Positions 26,181-34,260 of a stretch of 41,881 nt of DNA are shown piece after piece. The stretch's first letter is position 1. Every line of letters begins with the position of its first letter. The stretch is from Planctomycetia bacterium. Its GTDB lineage: Bacteria > Planctomycetota > Planctomycetia > Gemmatales > Gemmataceae. The position numbers were made by a program, and so were the translations under genes. The stretch covers positions 1-41,881 of the forward strand of contig SYCV01000240.1 of NCBI GenBank assembly GCA_005786805.1, written 5' to 3'. The notes under the pieces are model-generated. The model saw nothing but the letters and a program-made list of their open reading frames with translations. It did no database searches and was not told the origin of the DNA.

Positions 26181-27020
26181 TCAGGCAAGAAGCGGTGCGA
26201 TCCTCGCCCGAGCGAGACTTGCGGCTTGGTCCGGGTCCTCGACATAGGGATAAAGTTCAATCGTCACCCACTCCTTGTAGCCAATCGCCTTTATCGCTTG
26301 GATCGCCGCTTTGAAGTCTATGGCACCATCGCCCGGTATTAAATGATGATGGACACGGGTGTTGGCGATATCCTCCAAATGAAAATGCTTGATGAACTTT
26401 GCCAGCCTTGGAATGGTGGATGCAGGATCATCGCCCACGCAATAGGAATGGCCAATGTCAAAGTTGCATCCAACCATGGGCGATTTAATGTGCCCCATGA
26501 ATTCCAAAAACTGATCAGCAGTCTCTATCAATAAGCCCGGTTCGGGCTCGATTAAGAGCAAAACTCCCTCTTTTTCAGCATGCTCGATCACCGGTTTGAG
26601 CATTTCCACGAACAATTTTAGACCGGCACTCCAGGAACCGCCTGCTTCCACAGGGCCACCTGGTTCGGTGGTGATGCATGGAGCGCCCAATTCCTTGGCC
26701 AGCGTGAGACAGCGCATGGTGTGATCAATACGAATCTGACGATAATGTTTATCCGGCTCAATCCACGATGGATACCAATACCTCTGCCGGGGATCATTTA
26801 CCGCATGCATCATGAAGGAATTAATATTTGAAATGGCAAGGTTGTTGGATTTCAGGGCATTGCGAATCCCCTGCTTTTGCTCCTCGAGCATGAAAGCCGG
26901 CCAAGCATGGGGAACATCCGCCATGATCTCTATACCCTGATATCCAAGCTTGGCGATCTTCTGGGCGGCGTCATTGAATGAAAACCGCAGATAAGCATTG
27001 CTGCTGAAAGCTAGCTTCAT
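26181..27020 (-). CDS. Sugar phosphate isomerase/epimerase (xylose isomerase-like TIM barrel)
   Basis: Predicted 279-residue TIM-barrel protein of the AP endonuclease 2/xylose isomerase-like superfamily. Metal-binding positions typical of the family are visible: the E in ITTEPGG, IEPEPG, the D and H of GCNFDIGHSY, HFHLEDI and the terminal WVTIELYPY. No signal peptide. Its ATG overlaps the inositol-3-phosphate synthase stop by 4 nt, which strongly suggests joint function in inositol or inositol-derived sugar metabolism, for example interconversion of keto-inositol or a sugar phosphate. The exact reaction is not deducible. The alternative reading, an unrelated catabolic epimerase, is less likely given the overlap. 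Confidence 0.87.
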   Translation of the reverse strand: MKLAFSSNAYLRFSFNDAAQKIAKLGYQGIEIMADVPHAWPAFMLEEQKQGIRNALKSNNLAISNINSFMMHAVNDPRQRYWYPSWIEPDKHYRQIRIDHTMRCLTLAKELGAPCITTEPGGPVEAGGSWSAGLKLFVEMLKPVIEHAEKEGVLLLIEPEPGLLIETADQFLEFMGHIKSPMVGCNFDIGHSYCVGDDPASTIPRLAKFIKHFHLEDIANTRVHHHLIPGDGAIDFKAAIQAIKAIGYKEWVTIELYPYVEDPDQAASLARARIAPLLA

Positions 27021-28225
27021 GATTTTTCTCCAGTAGCTTCGACATAATCCCTGAGCATTTCAAATTGCTGGAAGAAATCATGGTTGGTTTCGCCCATGGG
27101 TCCCTTGAAGAAACAAGAAAGGTGACGCATGATGCCTGATTCGCCCCTTCGTTTCGCAAAAAGGGCAAACCTCGCAAGATCAATCACCAGTGGGGCGGCC
27201 AGTATGGAGTCGCATCCCTGCCAGATGAACTGTAGGATCATCGGGGTACCAAGAAAGCCTTGATAATGAATGTGGTTCCAGGCGGTTTTCCAATCATCCA
27301 TGGAGGGGATGTATTCAATGGTGACAAGGGTCTGGGGCTTGTAGCCAACAATGGAGGAAATCACCTGGTCCTTGGTTTTAATCTTGGAAGCCTTGTTTGC
27401 GGGATCATCAAGAACGATGCCATCGCGGTTGCCAAAGATATTGTGACCAACCCAGCTTAGAATCTTCCAATTTCGCAATGCGAACATCGGAGCCAGAACT
27501 GATTTCATGAGGGTTTCACCAGTTTTGCCATCCTGGCCAGCCAATGGCGCGCCCTTGATTTTTGCAAGCTCCTGTATGGCGGGAAAGGAAGCGCCCAATG
27601 ACGGTGTGAAGTTAACAAAAGGCATGCCAAGCTCCACCGCGGCCCAGGCATACATGGAACTGGTGGGAAGCACATTCTCTCCGGCATCCAACGCCGCATT
27701 CATCGCCTTGAGTGTCTGGTGTTGAACACCTGTTTGAAAAGGTGGCTCAGTGGAGGCAACGCTCATCACGACCACATGCTCGAGATCATTGGCTTTCTGG
27801 AAATTTTTCAAGTCGGATTGAATACGGTCAATGGTTTGACGGGGGGTTTCTCTGGCATTGGCTTTTTCCAAGTCAGCCATCTTGGCTATGGTTGAACCGG
27901 ATTCAACGGCGGAGCCCGGTTTTATATTCTTGCTCCATTCTGAAAGATCCTTTTCCGCCCCGGCAAGCATGGCGGCATCAAACACCCTGGCTTTTTGATG
28001 CATTTCTTGGGCGGTTTCAACGAAGGAACCTTTGCGGATTTCATGCCCGCCCACCACAAATGAATCCAAGGAATCAAGTTTCAAGGTTTCAAACAGAGGC
28101 AACTCCGTCACCAGAGATGTGGTGTCCGAGAGCTTGTTGCGAATGGCCGCCAGCCCAAGGGCCGCGGTCGTTCCAACACCACCACACGCACCGATCAACC
28201 ACAGACCCACTTTTTTCTTAGCCAT
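27017..28225 (-). CDS. ino1: Inositol-3-phosphate synthase
   Basis: Predicted 402-residue NAD-dependent enzyme converting glucose 6-phosphate to 1D-myo-inositol 3-phosphate. The N-terminal Rossmann turn is GLWLIGACGGVGTTAALGL, the central part holds SSMYAWAAVELGMPFVNFTPS, and the catalytic region includes LSWVGHNIFGNRDGIVLDDP and KTKDQVISSIVG. The length fits the bacterial/archaeal branch. The start at 28225 (MAKKKVGLWLIGACGG) is preferred: TGGAG lies 9 nt upstream, while the frame extension to 28270 adds nothing conserved. The downstream isomerase overlaps by 4 nt. The product could feed phosphatidylinositol or inositol-based solutes; no such genes are in view. Confidence 0.92.
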   Translation of the reverse strand: MAKKKVGLWLIGACGGVGTTAALGLAAIRNKLSDTTSLVTELPLFETLKLDSLDSFVVGGHEIRKGSFVETAQEMHQKARVFDAAMLAGAEKDLSEWSKNIKPGSAVESGSTIAKMADLEKANARETPRQTIDRIQSDLKNFQKANDLEHVVVMSVASTEPPFQTGVQHQTLKAMNAALDAGENVLPTSSMYAWAAVELGMPFVNFTPSLGASFPAIQELAKIKGAPLAGQDGKTGETLMKSVLAPMFALRNWKILSWVGHNIFGNRDGIVLDDPANKASKIKTKDQVISSIVGYKPQTLVTIEYIPSMDDWKTAWNHIHYQGFLGTPMILQFIWQGCDSILAAPLVIDLARFALFAKRRGESGIMRHLSCFFKGPMGETNHDFFQQFEMLRDYVEATGEKS

Positions 28226-28409
28226 GAAATAAGACTCCAGGGAGATTTCGCTACCATATGGGAAGGACATTTAAAGTGGCAGCCTGCCAGGCATTTCCAA
28301 ACCTACAACTGTTATTATCAGAACCTGATACCTCTTGGGCAAGCATGAACATTAATATGAAATAATGTTTGAAATGCTACAATGAACATAAGACAGCCAA
28401 TCAAGTGCC

Positions 28410-29687
28410 ATGGAGCAACAAATGTCCGCGGATAATTCAATATTTTGTTCGATAGATGAGGCGATCGAGGAACTCCGACTAGGCCGTATTATTGTGGTTG
28501 TGGACGACCTGAACAGGGAAAATGAGGGGGATTTGGTGATCGCCGCGGAAAAAGCAACTCCTGAAAGCATCAATTTCATGATGCGAAACGGCTGCGGTCT
28601 TGTTTGCCTGGCCATGTCAGGCGCCATTTGCAATCGCTTGAACCTCGATTTGCTTCCCTCCTCGCAATCCGAGGGGATCAGCACGCCATTCACCCCATAC
28701 ATTGATGCGCGAACCGGGATCACCACCGGGACATCCTCGTTTGATCGTGCCCGCACCGTGCAGGTTGCGATTGATGAAAATTCAACCCCTGCGGACCTGG
28801 TCCGGGGCAAGGGGCATGTTCCCGGGCTTAAGGCGCGGGATGGGGGAGTGCTGGTTCGTGCCGGGCATACAGAAGGCAGCGTTGATCTCGCACGGTTGGC
28901 GGGCCTCAAGGAAGCTGCGGTCATTTGCGAGGTGGTCAACCCCGATGGCAGCATGGCCAGAGTTCCCGACCTTATACCCTACTGCAAAAAACATGGCCTT
29001 AAGATGTGCACCATTGAAGACCTGATAAAATATCGCAGGCAGCGGGAAAAATTAATTCGAAGGGAAATCGAACTCAAGCTGCCCACTAAGCTGGGAAAAT
29101 TTGATCTTATCGCCTATTCCTCGGTGGTTGATGCAGAGCCTCACCTGGCACTGTGCGCGGGTGGTGTTGGGATTTCAACCAATGGACAGGTTGAAATCCA
29201 GCAGGAACCGGTGCTTGTGCGCATTCACAGCCAGTGCCTTACAGGTGACATATTTGACAGCCTCCTTTGCGATTGCGGTTCCCAGTTGCATCATGCCATG
29301 CGCCAGATTGAACTCGCGGGGAAAGGCGTGCTGCTCTACATGAGGCAGGAAGGGCGCGGCATAGGATTGCTTTCCAAATTAAAGGCGTACAAACTTCAAC
29401 AGGAAGAAGGCTTGGATACGGTCGAGGCCAATCAGAAACTTGGATTCGGAGCGGATTTAAGGCACTATGGAATTGGGGCGCAAATCCTTAACGACCTCGG
29501 AATCCGTGATATCAAGCTACTCACCAACAATCCCAAAAAAGTCGTGGGACTTGACGGATACGGCCTCCGCATCACTGAACGCATTCCCATCCAGATGGTC
29601 GCCAATGAAAACAACAAGCGTTATCTTGAAACAAAGAAGACCAAATTGGGACACATTTTTGATGGTACGAATTTAAAGGATGATTGA
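28410..29687 (+). CDS. ribBA: Bifunctional DHBP synthase / GTP cyclohydrolase II
   Basis: Predicted 425-residue riboflavin-biosynthesis enzyme. Residues of about 1-215 are 3,4-dihydroxy-2-butanone 4-phosphate synthase (VVDDLNRENEGDLVIAAE, the metal-binding GHTEGSVDLARLAG). Residues of about 220-425 are GTP cyclohydrolase II, with the zinc cysteines in CLTGDIFDSLLCDCGSQ and the catalytic loop YMRQEGRGIGLLSKLKAY, ending in NDLGIRDIKLLTNNPKK. Both halves look complete. The first half supplies the four-carbon unit from ribulose 5-phosphate, the second opens GTP. No FMN riboswitch consensus is visible in the 184-bp upstream spacer, so it is probably constitutive. It stands alone, divergent from ino1. 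Confidence 0.95.
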   Translation: MEQQMSADNSIFCSIDEAIEELRLGRIIVVVDDLNRENEGDLVIAAEKATPESINFMMRNGCGLVCLAMSGAICNRLNLDLLPSSQSEGISTPFTPYIDARTGITTGTSSFDRARTVQVAIDENSTPADLVRGKGHVPGLKARDGGVLVRAGHTEGSVDLARLAGLKEAAVICEVVNPDGSMARVPDLIPYCKKHGLKMCTIEDLIKYRRQREKLIRREIELKLPTKLGKFDLIAYSSVVDAEPHLALCAGGVGISTNGQVEIQQEPVLVRIHSQCLTGDIFDSLLCDCGSQLHHAMRQIELAGKGVLLYMRQEGRGIGLLSKLKAYKLQQEEGLDTVEANQKLGFGADLRHYGIGAQILNDLGIRDIKLLTNNPKKVVGLDGYGLRITERIPIQMVANENNKRYLETKKTKLGHIFDGTNLKDD

Positions 29688-29690
29688 ATC

Positions 29691-31160
29691 CTATCGACCA
29701 CCCGGCTTAGGGGCAGCGACGGGCATTGAAACGCCCCTGTTAACCACAATCTCCTTCACCCACCAATCTGGAGTGGAATCCGCCCCGGCTTTATCCTCGC
29801 CAACAACCACAAAAGTGGCCTGCACCAGATACTTCGGAAAAAGCAGAAGCAAACAATCAAACTCGAACTCAATTCTGCCATCCGTGTTTCGATAGCGGGG
29901 AACTATCCCCGTTTCTACGCGAATCCATTCAGAGCCTCCCGAAATTGGGGCGGTCGGGGTATGGTCGGTCATCGGTTTGAAAGCCTTGGAAAGATATTCC
30001 AATATCCCCGCTTTCATCACGGGATCAGACCAGAAATTCTCACCAATGCGAATCAAACTGCCATCAAATAATTTTTGTGAAGCGGTAAGAAAGGCCCGGC
30101 GTTCGGGAGATTCCGCTGCTTGAACCAATGAACCACCGACCACTCCCAAGGAACTTGGAAGTGTTGCGGCAAAGCCTTTTAATAATTGACCTCGGATCTT
30201 GGGTTCCGCCATTCCATAAACTGCCGGTTCCCAAGCTTTGTTGGAGACCGCCATGCACCACTTCGATGCAAACTCCATGGCTGAGACGGATAACTCGAAC
30301 TTTTTTCGGGAGTCCTCATTTATTTTAAGCTTTTGCGCAAGTCCGGTTCCATCCACCAAGACCTGCCATTGCCTGCCCTTGAATGCACCACTTGGGCTTT
30401 CCTGACCCAAAACGGTGATTGACAAATCCATCAATCCATCCGGCAAATCCACCTGGTAAACAAGCCTTACCACATAACCGCCCATCTCGTAGACAGGTGC
30501 GCTTGAAGACTTCAATGTGAACTTAGAAGATTTATCACCCGCAAACTGTATCAAGCGAACATAATCCTTGGCCTTGAAAGCAGAGTAGGACCCCTTGGAC
30601 AATGGATCAGGAGCGATGTTATAAGTAATCTCAAAAGTGGTCCTTAGGTTGGATTCCTCAGAAGGGCGGGGAGGCTTCAAGGTAAGCAGGAATGCCTTGT
30701 CAATTTCACCCTTTGCAACCGTGCCAAGCCACTGCCTGACAAAAGTATCCGCTTGGTTTCTAACTGCAAAGTATGTGCCGGCATAATTAGCGACATAGCA
30801 CAAAATAAAAACTGAAGTAATCTGCATCGACCAAAGCGCGAGTTTCTCGCCACCCATGGTATTGTCTGAAGACTTGATCTGGGTGTAAGCGATGTAACTT
30901 AAAAGGATGGAGAATGCCGGCCAGAAAACAACCCAGGGAGACATGATCCATGGGGTGCCAAAAAGAAACGATGCGCCAAATCCAACGACAAGGGTCAATG
31001 AAAACAAGCCACCCAATACCGCGCCTAAAATGGCAAGTATTGACAACGGCTTGTATCCCTGGTCCTGGTCAGTCGGAATGGAGTCAGAAATGAAGGATTC
31101 ACCAGGGAAAGATGAAAACCCACCTGGTGAATCATTTGGTTTTTCGGTCGAATCACTCAT
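29691..31160 (-). CDS. Membrane protein of unknown function
   Basis: Predicted 489-residue protein that I do not recognise. The acidic, Ser/Pro-rich N-terminus (1-36) is followed by about three to four membrane helices (about 38-66, 70-92, 105-130), with LSILAILGAVLGGLFSLTLV first, then a long soluble part (about 135-489) with no clear catalytic motif. The overall plan, membrane anchor plus large outer domain, suggests an envelope protein. It lies 36 bp after rpoZ in the same direction, so it may be the last gene of the secG-yicC-gmk-rpoZ operon. It converges with ribBA, with only 3 bp between the stops. Confidence 0.6.
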   Translation of the reverse strand: MSDSTEKPNDSPGGFSSFPGESFISDSIPTDQDQGYKPLSILAILGAVLGGLFSLTLVVGFGASFLFGTPWIMSPWVVFWPAFSILLSYIAYTQIKSSDNTMGGEKLALWSMQITSVFILCYVANYAGTYFAVRNQADTFVRQWLGTVAKGEIDKAFLLTLKPPRPSEESNLRTTFEITYNIAPDPLSKGSYSAFKAKDYVRLIQFAGDKSSKFTLKSSSAPVYEMGGYVVRLVYQVDLPDGLMDLSITVLGQESPSGAFKGRQWQVLVDGTGLAQKLKINEDSRKKFELSVSAMEFASKWCMAVSNKAWEPAVYGMAEPKIRGQLLKGFAATLPSSLGVVGGSLVQAAESPERRAFLTASQKLFDGSLIRIGENFWSDPVMKAGILEYLSKAFKPMTDHTPTAPISGGSEWIRVETGIVPRYRNTDGRIEFEFDCLLLLFPKYLVQATFVVVGEDKAGADSTPDWWVKEIVVNRGVSMPVAAPKPGGR

Positions 31161-31196
31161 AAAGCAACCCCGCCGATCGAAGATTCCCCAACAAGA

Positions 31197-31484
31197 TTAA
31201 TCAACGCCAAGTTCACCCGAGATATCACCAGCCATGGCCCTGCGGGCAGCATCACCTTCGCTGTTCACGCGAGCCTGGATCGCACCTGTCTTATCCAGGA
31301 ATATTTTATCATCAAGGATTTCCTGAAGGACGATGGACATCCTGTCGGTATGGCGGGTTTCCACCAATGGCTTGGCGCCCTGACTTAGCATTGCGAGCCT
31401 TTTTTGAATCATGGTTGAAAGTTTGAAACGCCCGCCAACACGATTCACAATGGCTTCTTCTTTAAGTTCATCCAACATTGGCAT
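31197..31484 (-). CDS. rpoZ: DNA-directed RNA polymerase subunit omega
   Basis: Predicted 95-residue omega subunit, which helps assemble the RNA polymerase beta' subunit. Evidence is the family core [21 protein letters not shown] followed by SQGAKPLVE, and its fixed position just after gmk. Its ATG overlaps the gmk stop by one base (TAATG), so translation is likely coupled. The C-terminal extension of about 25 residues is not part of the usual core. Confidence 0.9.
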   Translation of the reverse strand: MPMLDELKEEAIVNRVGGRFKLSTMIQKRLAMLSQGAKPLVETRHTDRMSIVLQEILDDKIFLDKTGAIQARVNSEGDAARRAMAGDISGELGVD

Positions 31485-32074
31485 TACCTTTCTAAAAATA
31501 ACGGCCTTATAAAACCCTTGATCTTTTCCACTGCGATTTCAAGGTCATCGTTGACAACCGTGAAATCATATTCAACCGACTGTTCCAATTCCTTCTTCGC
31601 ACTCGCCAGCCTTTTGACCAGCGTTTCCTCTGTCTCAGTTCCCCGCGCCCTCAATCGGGCTTCACACGCCTTCATGTCGGGCGGGACAACGAATATACTT
31701 TTGCTGATTTCCCCGGTCTTGCGTATCTGGCCGGCACCCTGGACATCTATTTCCAGCACAACCCCGGCGCCACGCAGCCTTCGGCTCTCTACCTCGGAAA
31801 CCAATGTACCATAAAAATTCCCATAAACCTCAGCCCATTCAAGAAAAGATCCGGATGCGACCTCTTTCTTGAATTTATCCTTGTCCCAGAAAAAGTAGTC
31901 AACCCCATCAACCTCAAACTGCCTGATCTTGCGGGTTGTCGCTGAAACAGCCACTTCCAACGGTATTGATTTATCCTTGAGCAATTCCCTGACAAGGGTT
32001 GATTTCCCGCTGCCACTCGGCCCGGATATTATAATCAACGGCCCCTTGAAAGGCTTTCCCTTGCTATTCAACAT
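31484..32074 (-). CDS. gmk: Guanylate kinase
   Basis: Predicted 196-residue guanylate kinase (ATP + GMP to ADP + GDP). The P-loop is GPSGSGKST (about residues 19-27), and the GMP-binding part shows [21 protein letters not shown] and [13 protein letters not shown]. The lid and core follow ([27 protein letters not shown]). All key positions are present and the length is standard. The start codon overlaps the 3' end of yicC by 11 nt, and the stop overlaps rpoZ, consistent with one transcript. Confidence 0.95.
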   Translation of the reverse strand: MLNSKGKPFKGPLIIISGPSGSGKSTLVRELLKDKSIPLEVAVSATTRKIRQFEVDGVDYFFWDKDKFKKEVASGSFLEWAEVYGNFYGTLVSEVESRRLRGAGVVLEIDVQGAGQIRKTGEISKSIFVVPPDMKACEARLRARGTETEETLVKRLASAKKELEQSVEYDFTVVNDDLEIAVEKIKGFIRPLFLER

Positions 32075-32957
32075 TCTGGATCAACTCCCGAATGCGCTCC
32101 AAATCACCCTTTATCTCAACCACATGACGGGTGATCTTAACATCCGCTGCCTTCGAGCCCATCGTGTTGGTTTCCCGAACCATTTCCTGGGTCAGGAATT
32201 CCAACTTTCTCCCGGCTCCCTCCTCTTCCTGCAAAACCTTTCGGAATTGCTCAAGATGACCATCCAACCTGGTCACCTCCTCCGCGATATCGGATCGCTC
32301 CGCAAAAATGGCGACCTCCCGGATTAGGTCGGAAGGCTGAACCTGGGCTTCGGTGCTTTCCAAAAGTTTTCTTACCCGCTCAAGCAACCTATCCTTGTAA
32401 GCCTCCATCACCAAGGGGATCAACCCTTTGATCAACGAAAGGTGATCGAAAATCCTGTCTCTAAGGGTCAAAAGCTCCTGGGCCATCATCGCCCCCTCGG
32501 TGCTGCGCATCAACTGCAATTTAGCAAGCGCCGCCTCAAGGGTTTTTTCAATCTGAGGCCAATCTTCGTCCAGTGTCTTGGCACCCACCTGCCCCTCCGG
32601 AACCACCCCGGGCAGTTGCAATACATTACCCATCAAAAAACAACGGGCTTCATGTGGCAGATTGCATTCCAAAGCCAGCTTTGATACTTGATTCAAATAA
32701 CCTTGCAGGACATCAAGCCTTAAGGGCTGCTCCTGCAGTCCCTTCACCCGATGAACCCTGAGGCTGACTTGGATCGTTCCCCTTCGCACCAGCTTGCGGA
32801 TTACTTTTTCAAATTCCGGCTCTAAAACCTGATAGGAATCTGGCGCACGCAAAGATACTTTCAAATATCGATTATTAACAGAACGAAGCTCAAGCGCCAC
32901 AGCAAGGGTTTCACCCTGATGGGAAGATTCTCCGTAGCCCGTCATGCTATAGAGCAT
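32064..32957 (-). CDS. yicC: YicC/YloC-family endoribonuclease-like protein
   Basis: Predicted 297-residue YicC/YloC family protein; E. coli YicC is a stress-related endoribonuclease. The N-terminus MLYSMTGYGESS and LELRSVNNRYLKVSLRAP are the family signature. The C-terminal part contains DLIREVAIFAERSDIAEEVT, RLDGHLEQF, and the final TQEMVRETNTMGSKAADVKI with VVEIKGDLERIREL, all typical. It overlaps gmk by 11 nt and follows secG by 36 bp; the yicC-gmk-rpoZ order is widely conserved. Confidence 0.93.
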   Translation of the reverse strand: MLYSMTGYGESSHQGETLAVALELRSVNNRYLKVSLRAPDSYQVLEPEFEKVIRKLVRRGTIQVSLRVHRVKGLQEQPLRLDVLQGYLNQVSKLALECNLPHEARCFLMGNVLQLPGVVPEGQVGAKTLDEDWPQIEKTLEAALAKLQLMRSTEGAMMAQELLTLRDRIFDHLSLIKGLIPLVMEAYKDRLLERVRKLLESTEAQVQPSDLIREVAIFAERSDIAEEVTRLDGHLEQFRKVLQEEEGAGRKLEFLTQEMVRETNTMGSKAADVKITRHVVEIKGDLERIRELIQNVE

Positions 32958-32993
32958 GGGCTTTCACTTGCCCTTTAACAGGCTGTGCCTCAC

Positions 32994-33479
32994 TTAGTTC
33001 TTTTTAGTCTCAGCCTTTTTATCATCCTTGGCTTCACCTTTGGTTTCCGCCTTGGGGGCATCCTTGACTGGATCTTTCTTCTCGTCCTTGGTTTCGGTTT
33101 CCGCCTTGGAAGTATCCTTGTTATCACCCTTGGTCTCAGCATCAGACTTGGGGGCACCTTCCACTGGCGCGCCTTCCTTGCTGATCTGGGGAAGTCCATC
33201 GGTGCTGGATACCACGGTTTTTGGCTGTACCAACCAGATCATGATAATAATCATTGCAACCCATATGCCCGCGACATAGAGGGTGATCTTGGTGAAGGCA
33301 TCAGCGGTTTTTGAACCAAACGCACTCTGCCCCCCCGGACCACCAAAAGCACCGGCCAAGCCGCCGCCTTTTCCCTTTTGAATCAATATCAATAGGATCA
33401 AAAACAAACTCACAAGCCAGATCAGCACATTTAAAATAGGGGGAAACCATTCCAAGAGAGCAAAGGTTGGTGCCATCAT
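32994..33479 (-). CDS. secG: Preprotein translocase subunit SecG with long charged tail
   Basis: Predicted 161-residue SecG, a small helper subunit of the SecYEG channel. Two membrane helices (about residues 13-33 and 66-84) flank the conserved loop [27 protein letters not shown]. Normal SecG has about 75-110 residues; here about 75 extra residues after the second helix (87-161) form a low-complexity tail rich in Lys, Glu, Asp and Ala with repeated ETK/DKK units. This tail is likely disordered. SecG is the first gene of the operon with yicC, gmk and rpoZ. The start could be either of the first two Met codons. Confidence 0.92.
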   Translation of the reverse strand: MMAPTFALLEWFPPILNVLIWLVSLFLILLILIQKGKGGGLAGAFGGPGGQSAFGSKTADAFTKITLYVAGIWVAMIIIMIWLVQPKTVVSSTDGLPQISKEGAPVEGAPKSDAETKGDNKDTSKAETETKDEKKDPVKDAPKAETKGEAKDDKKAETKKN

Positions 33480-33596
33480 TCTTTTTCAACCTGAATATAA
33501 GGTATCTGGAAAAAACATCTCAATATTTAAAGATTAACATGAATCTCAAGTAGAAATTATAGAAATCCCAAGGGCAACTGAGAAGATGCATTATAC

Positions 33597-34103
33597 TTAA
33601 GTTGTTTTGCCCAAGGCTTTTTCCAACGCTACTACCACCCTGGAAATGAAACTTTCATCCAGATCCTCCAACGGGCGGACCTCCCCTGAAGCTGTGGTTA
33701 TCACAATGTAATGAAGCCATTTTCTTCTTTTTTGGGAAATCCACCATCGTAAAATTTGACAGAAGATCAATCCCTGCAAGGTAGTTAGGAACAATGCCAG
33801 GGAAAAATTCAAAATACTTTCAGCATTCCCTGCCCCTACCCCTCTCAATATCGCCAATGGATTCACCCCAAAAAACCAAAACCCGAGATTACCAAACATC
33901 ACCAGAAAGAAAAAACTTTCCAAAAAGGTAAAAAGAACAAGATAAATAAGCATCTTATTTTCACTTGCCTTGGGATAGAGCGGATTACTTCCTCTCCGAA
34001 CCGAAGTAATCCCGGCAAGTGCAATGGATTGTCGGGGAAACTTTAAAAGAGTATCTGTTATGACTACTCCTTTTTCATCAAACTTGATGATTCCATCCTT
34101 CAT
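33597..34103 (-). CDS. Small membrane protein of unknown function
   Basis: Predicted 168-residue protein not recognised with certainty. The first 45 residues look like a beta-strand domain (GIIKFDEKGVVITDTLLKFP), then two strongly hydrophobic stretches (about 52-85 and 97-122), then a soluble end (VITTASGEVRPLEDLDESFI). This layout is like small DUF6232-type proteins, in which a beta-strand segment surrounds membrane helices, but I cannot confirm it. The start is taken at ATG 34103; a TTG at 34139 would add 12 residues. Single gene, divergent from the metallopeptidase gene. Confidence 0.6.
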   Translation of the reverse strand: MKDGIIKFDEKGVVITDTLLKFPRQSIALAGITSVRRGSNPLYPKASENKMLIYLVLFTFLESFFFLVMFGNLGFWFFGVNPLAILRGVGAGNAESILNFSLALFLTTLQGLIFCQILRWWISQKRRKWLHYIVITTASGEVRPLEDLDESFISRVVVALEKALGKTT

Positions 34104-34260
34104 AGCGGTCACACCCTTGGCCAATCCTTTAGATACCAAGTTTTAACAAATTTATCCTATTAGAGTCACAAAAAATCCCATCACCTTATCTTTGCGTGGC
34201 CATTTCAAAATTTTTTTGAAGATTACCCACCACTACAGTGCTATAAAATCAAAATAAATT

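Noticed and set aside
26181-28225. Idea that the inositol synthase/isomerase pair belongs to an ebo-type cluster
   Set aside because: The other expected members (UbiA-like, TatD-like and dehydroquinate synthase-like genes) are absent from the neighbourhood.
28226-28409. Possible FMN riboswitch before ribBA
   Set aside because: The spacer lacks the conserved RFN-element blocks and has no clear multi-stem structure.
29694-29740. GC-rich inverted repeat (GGGC...GCCC) near the ribBA/membrane-protein junction
   Set aside because: It lies within coding sequence, has competing pairings, and is not followed by a T tract on either strand.
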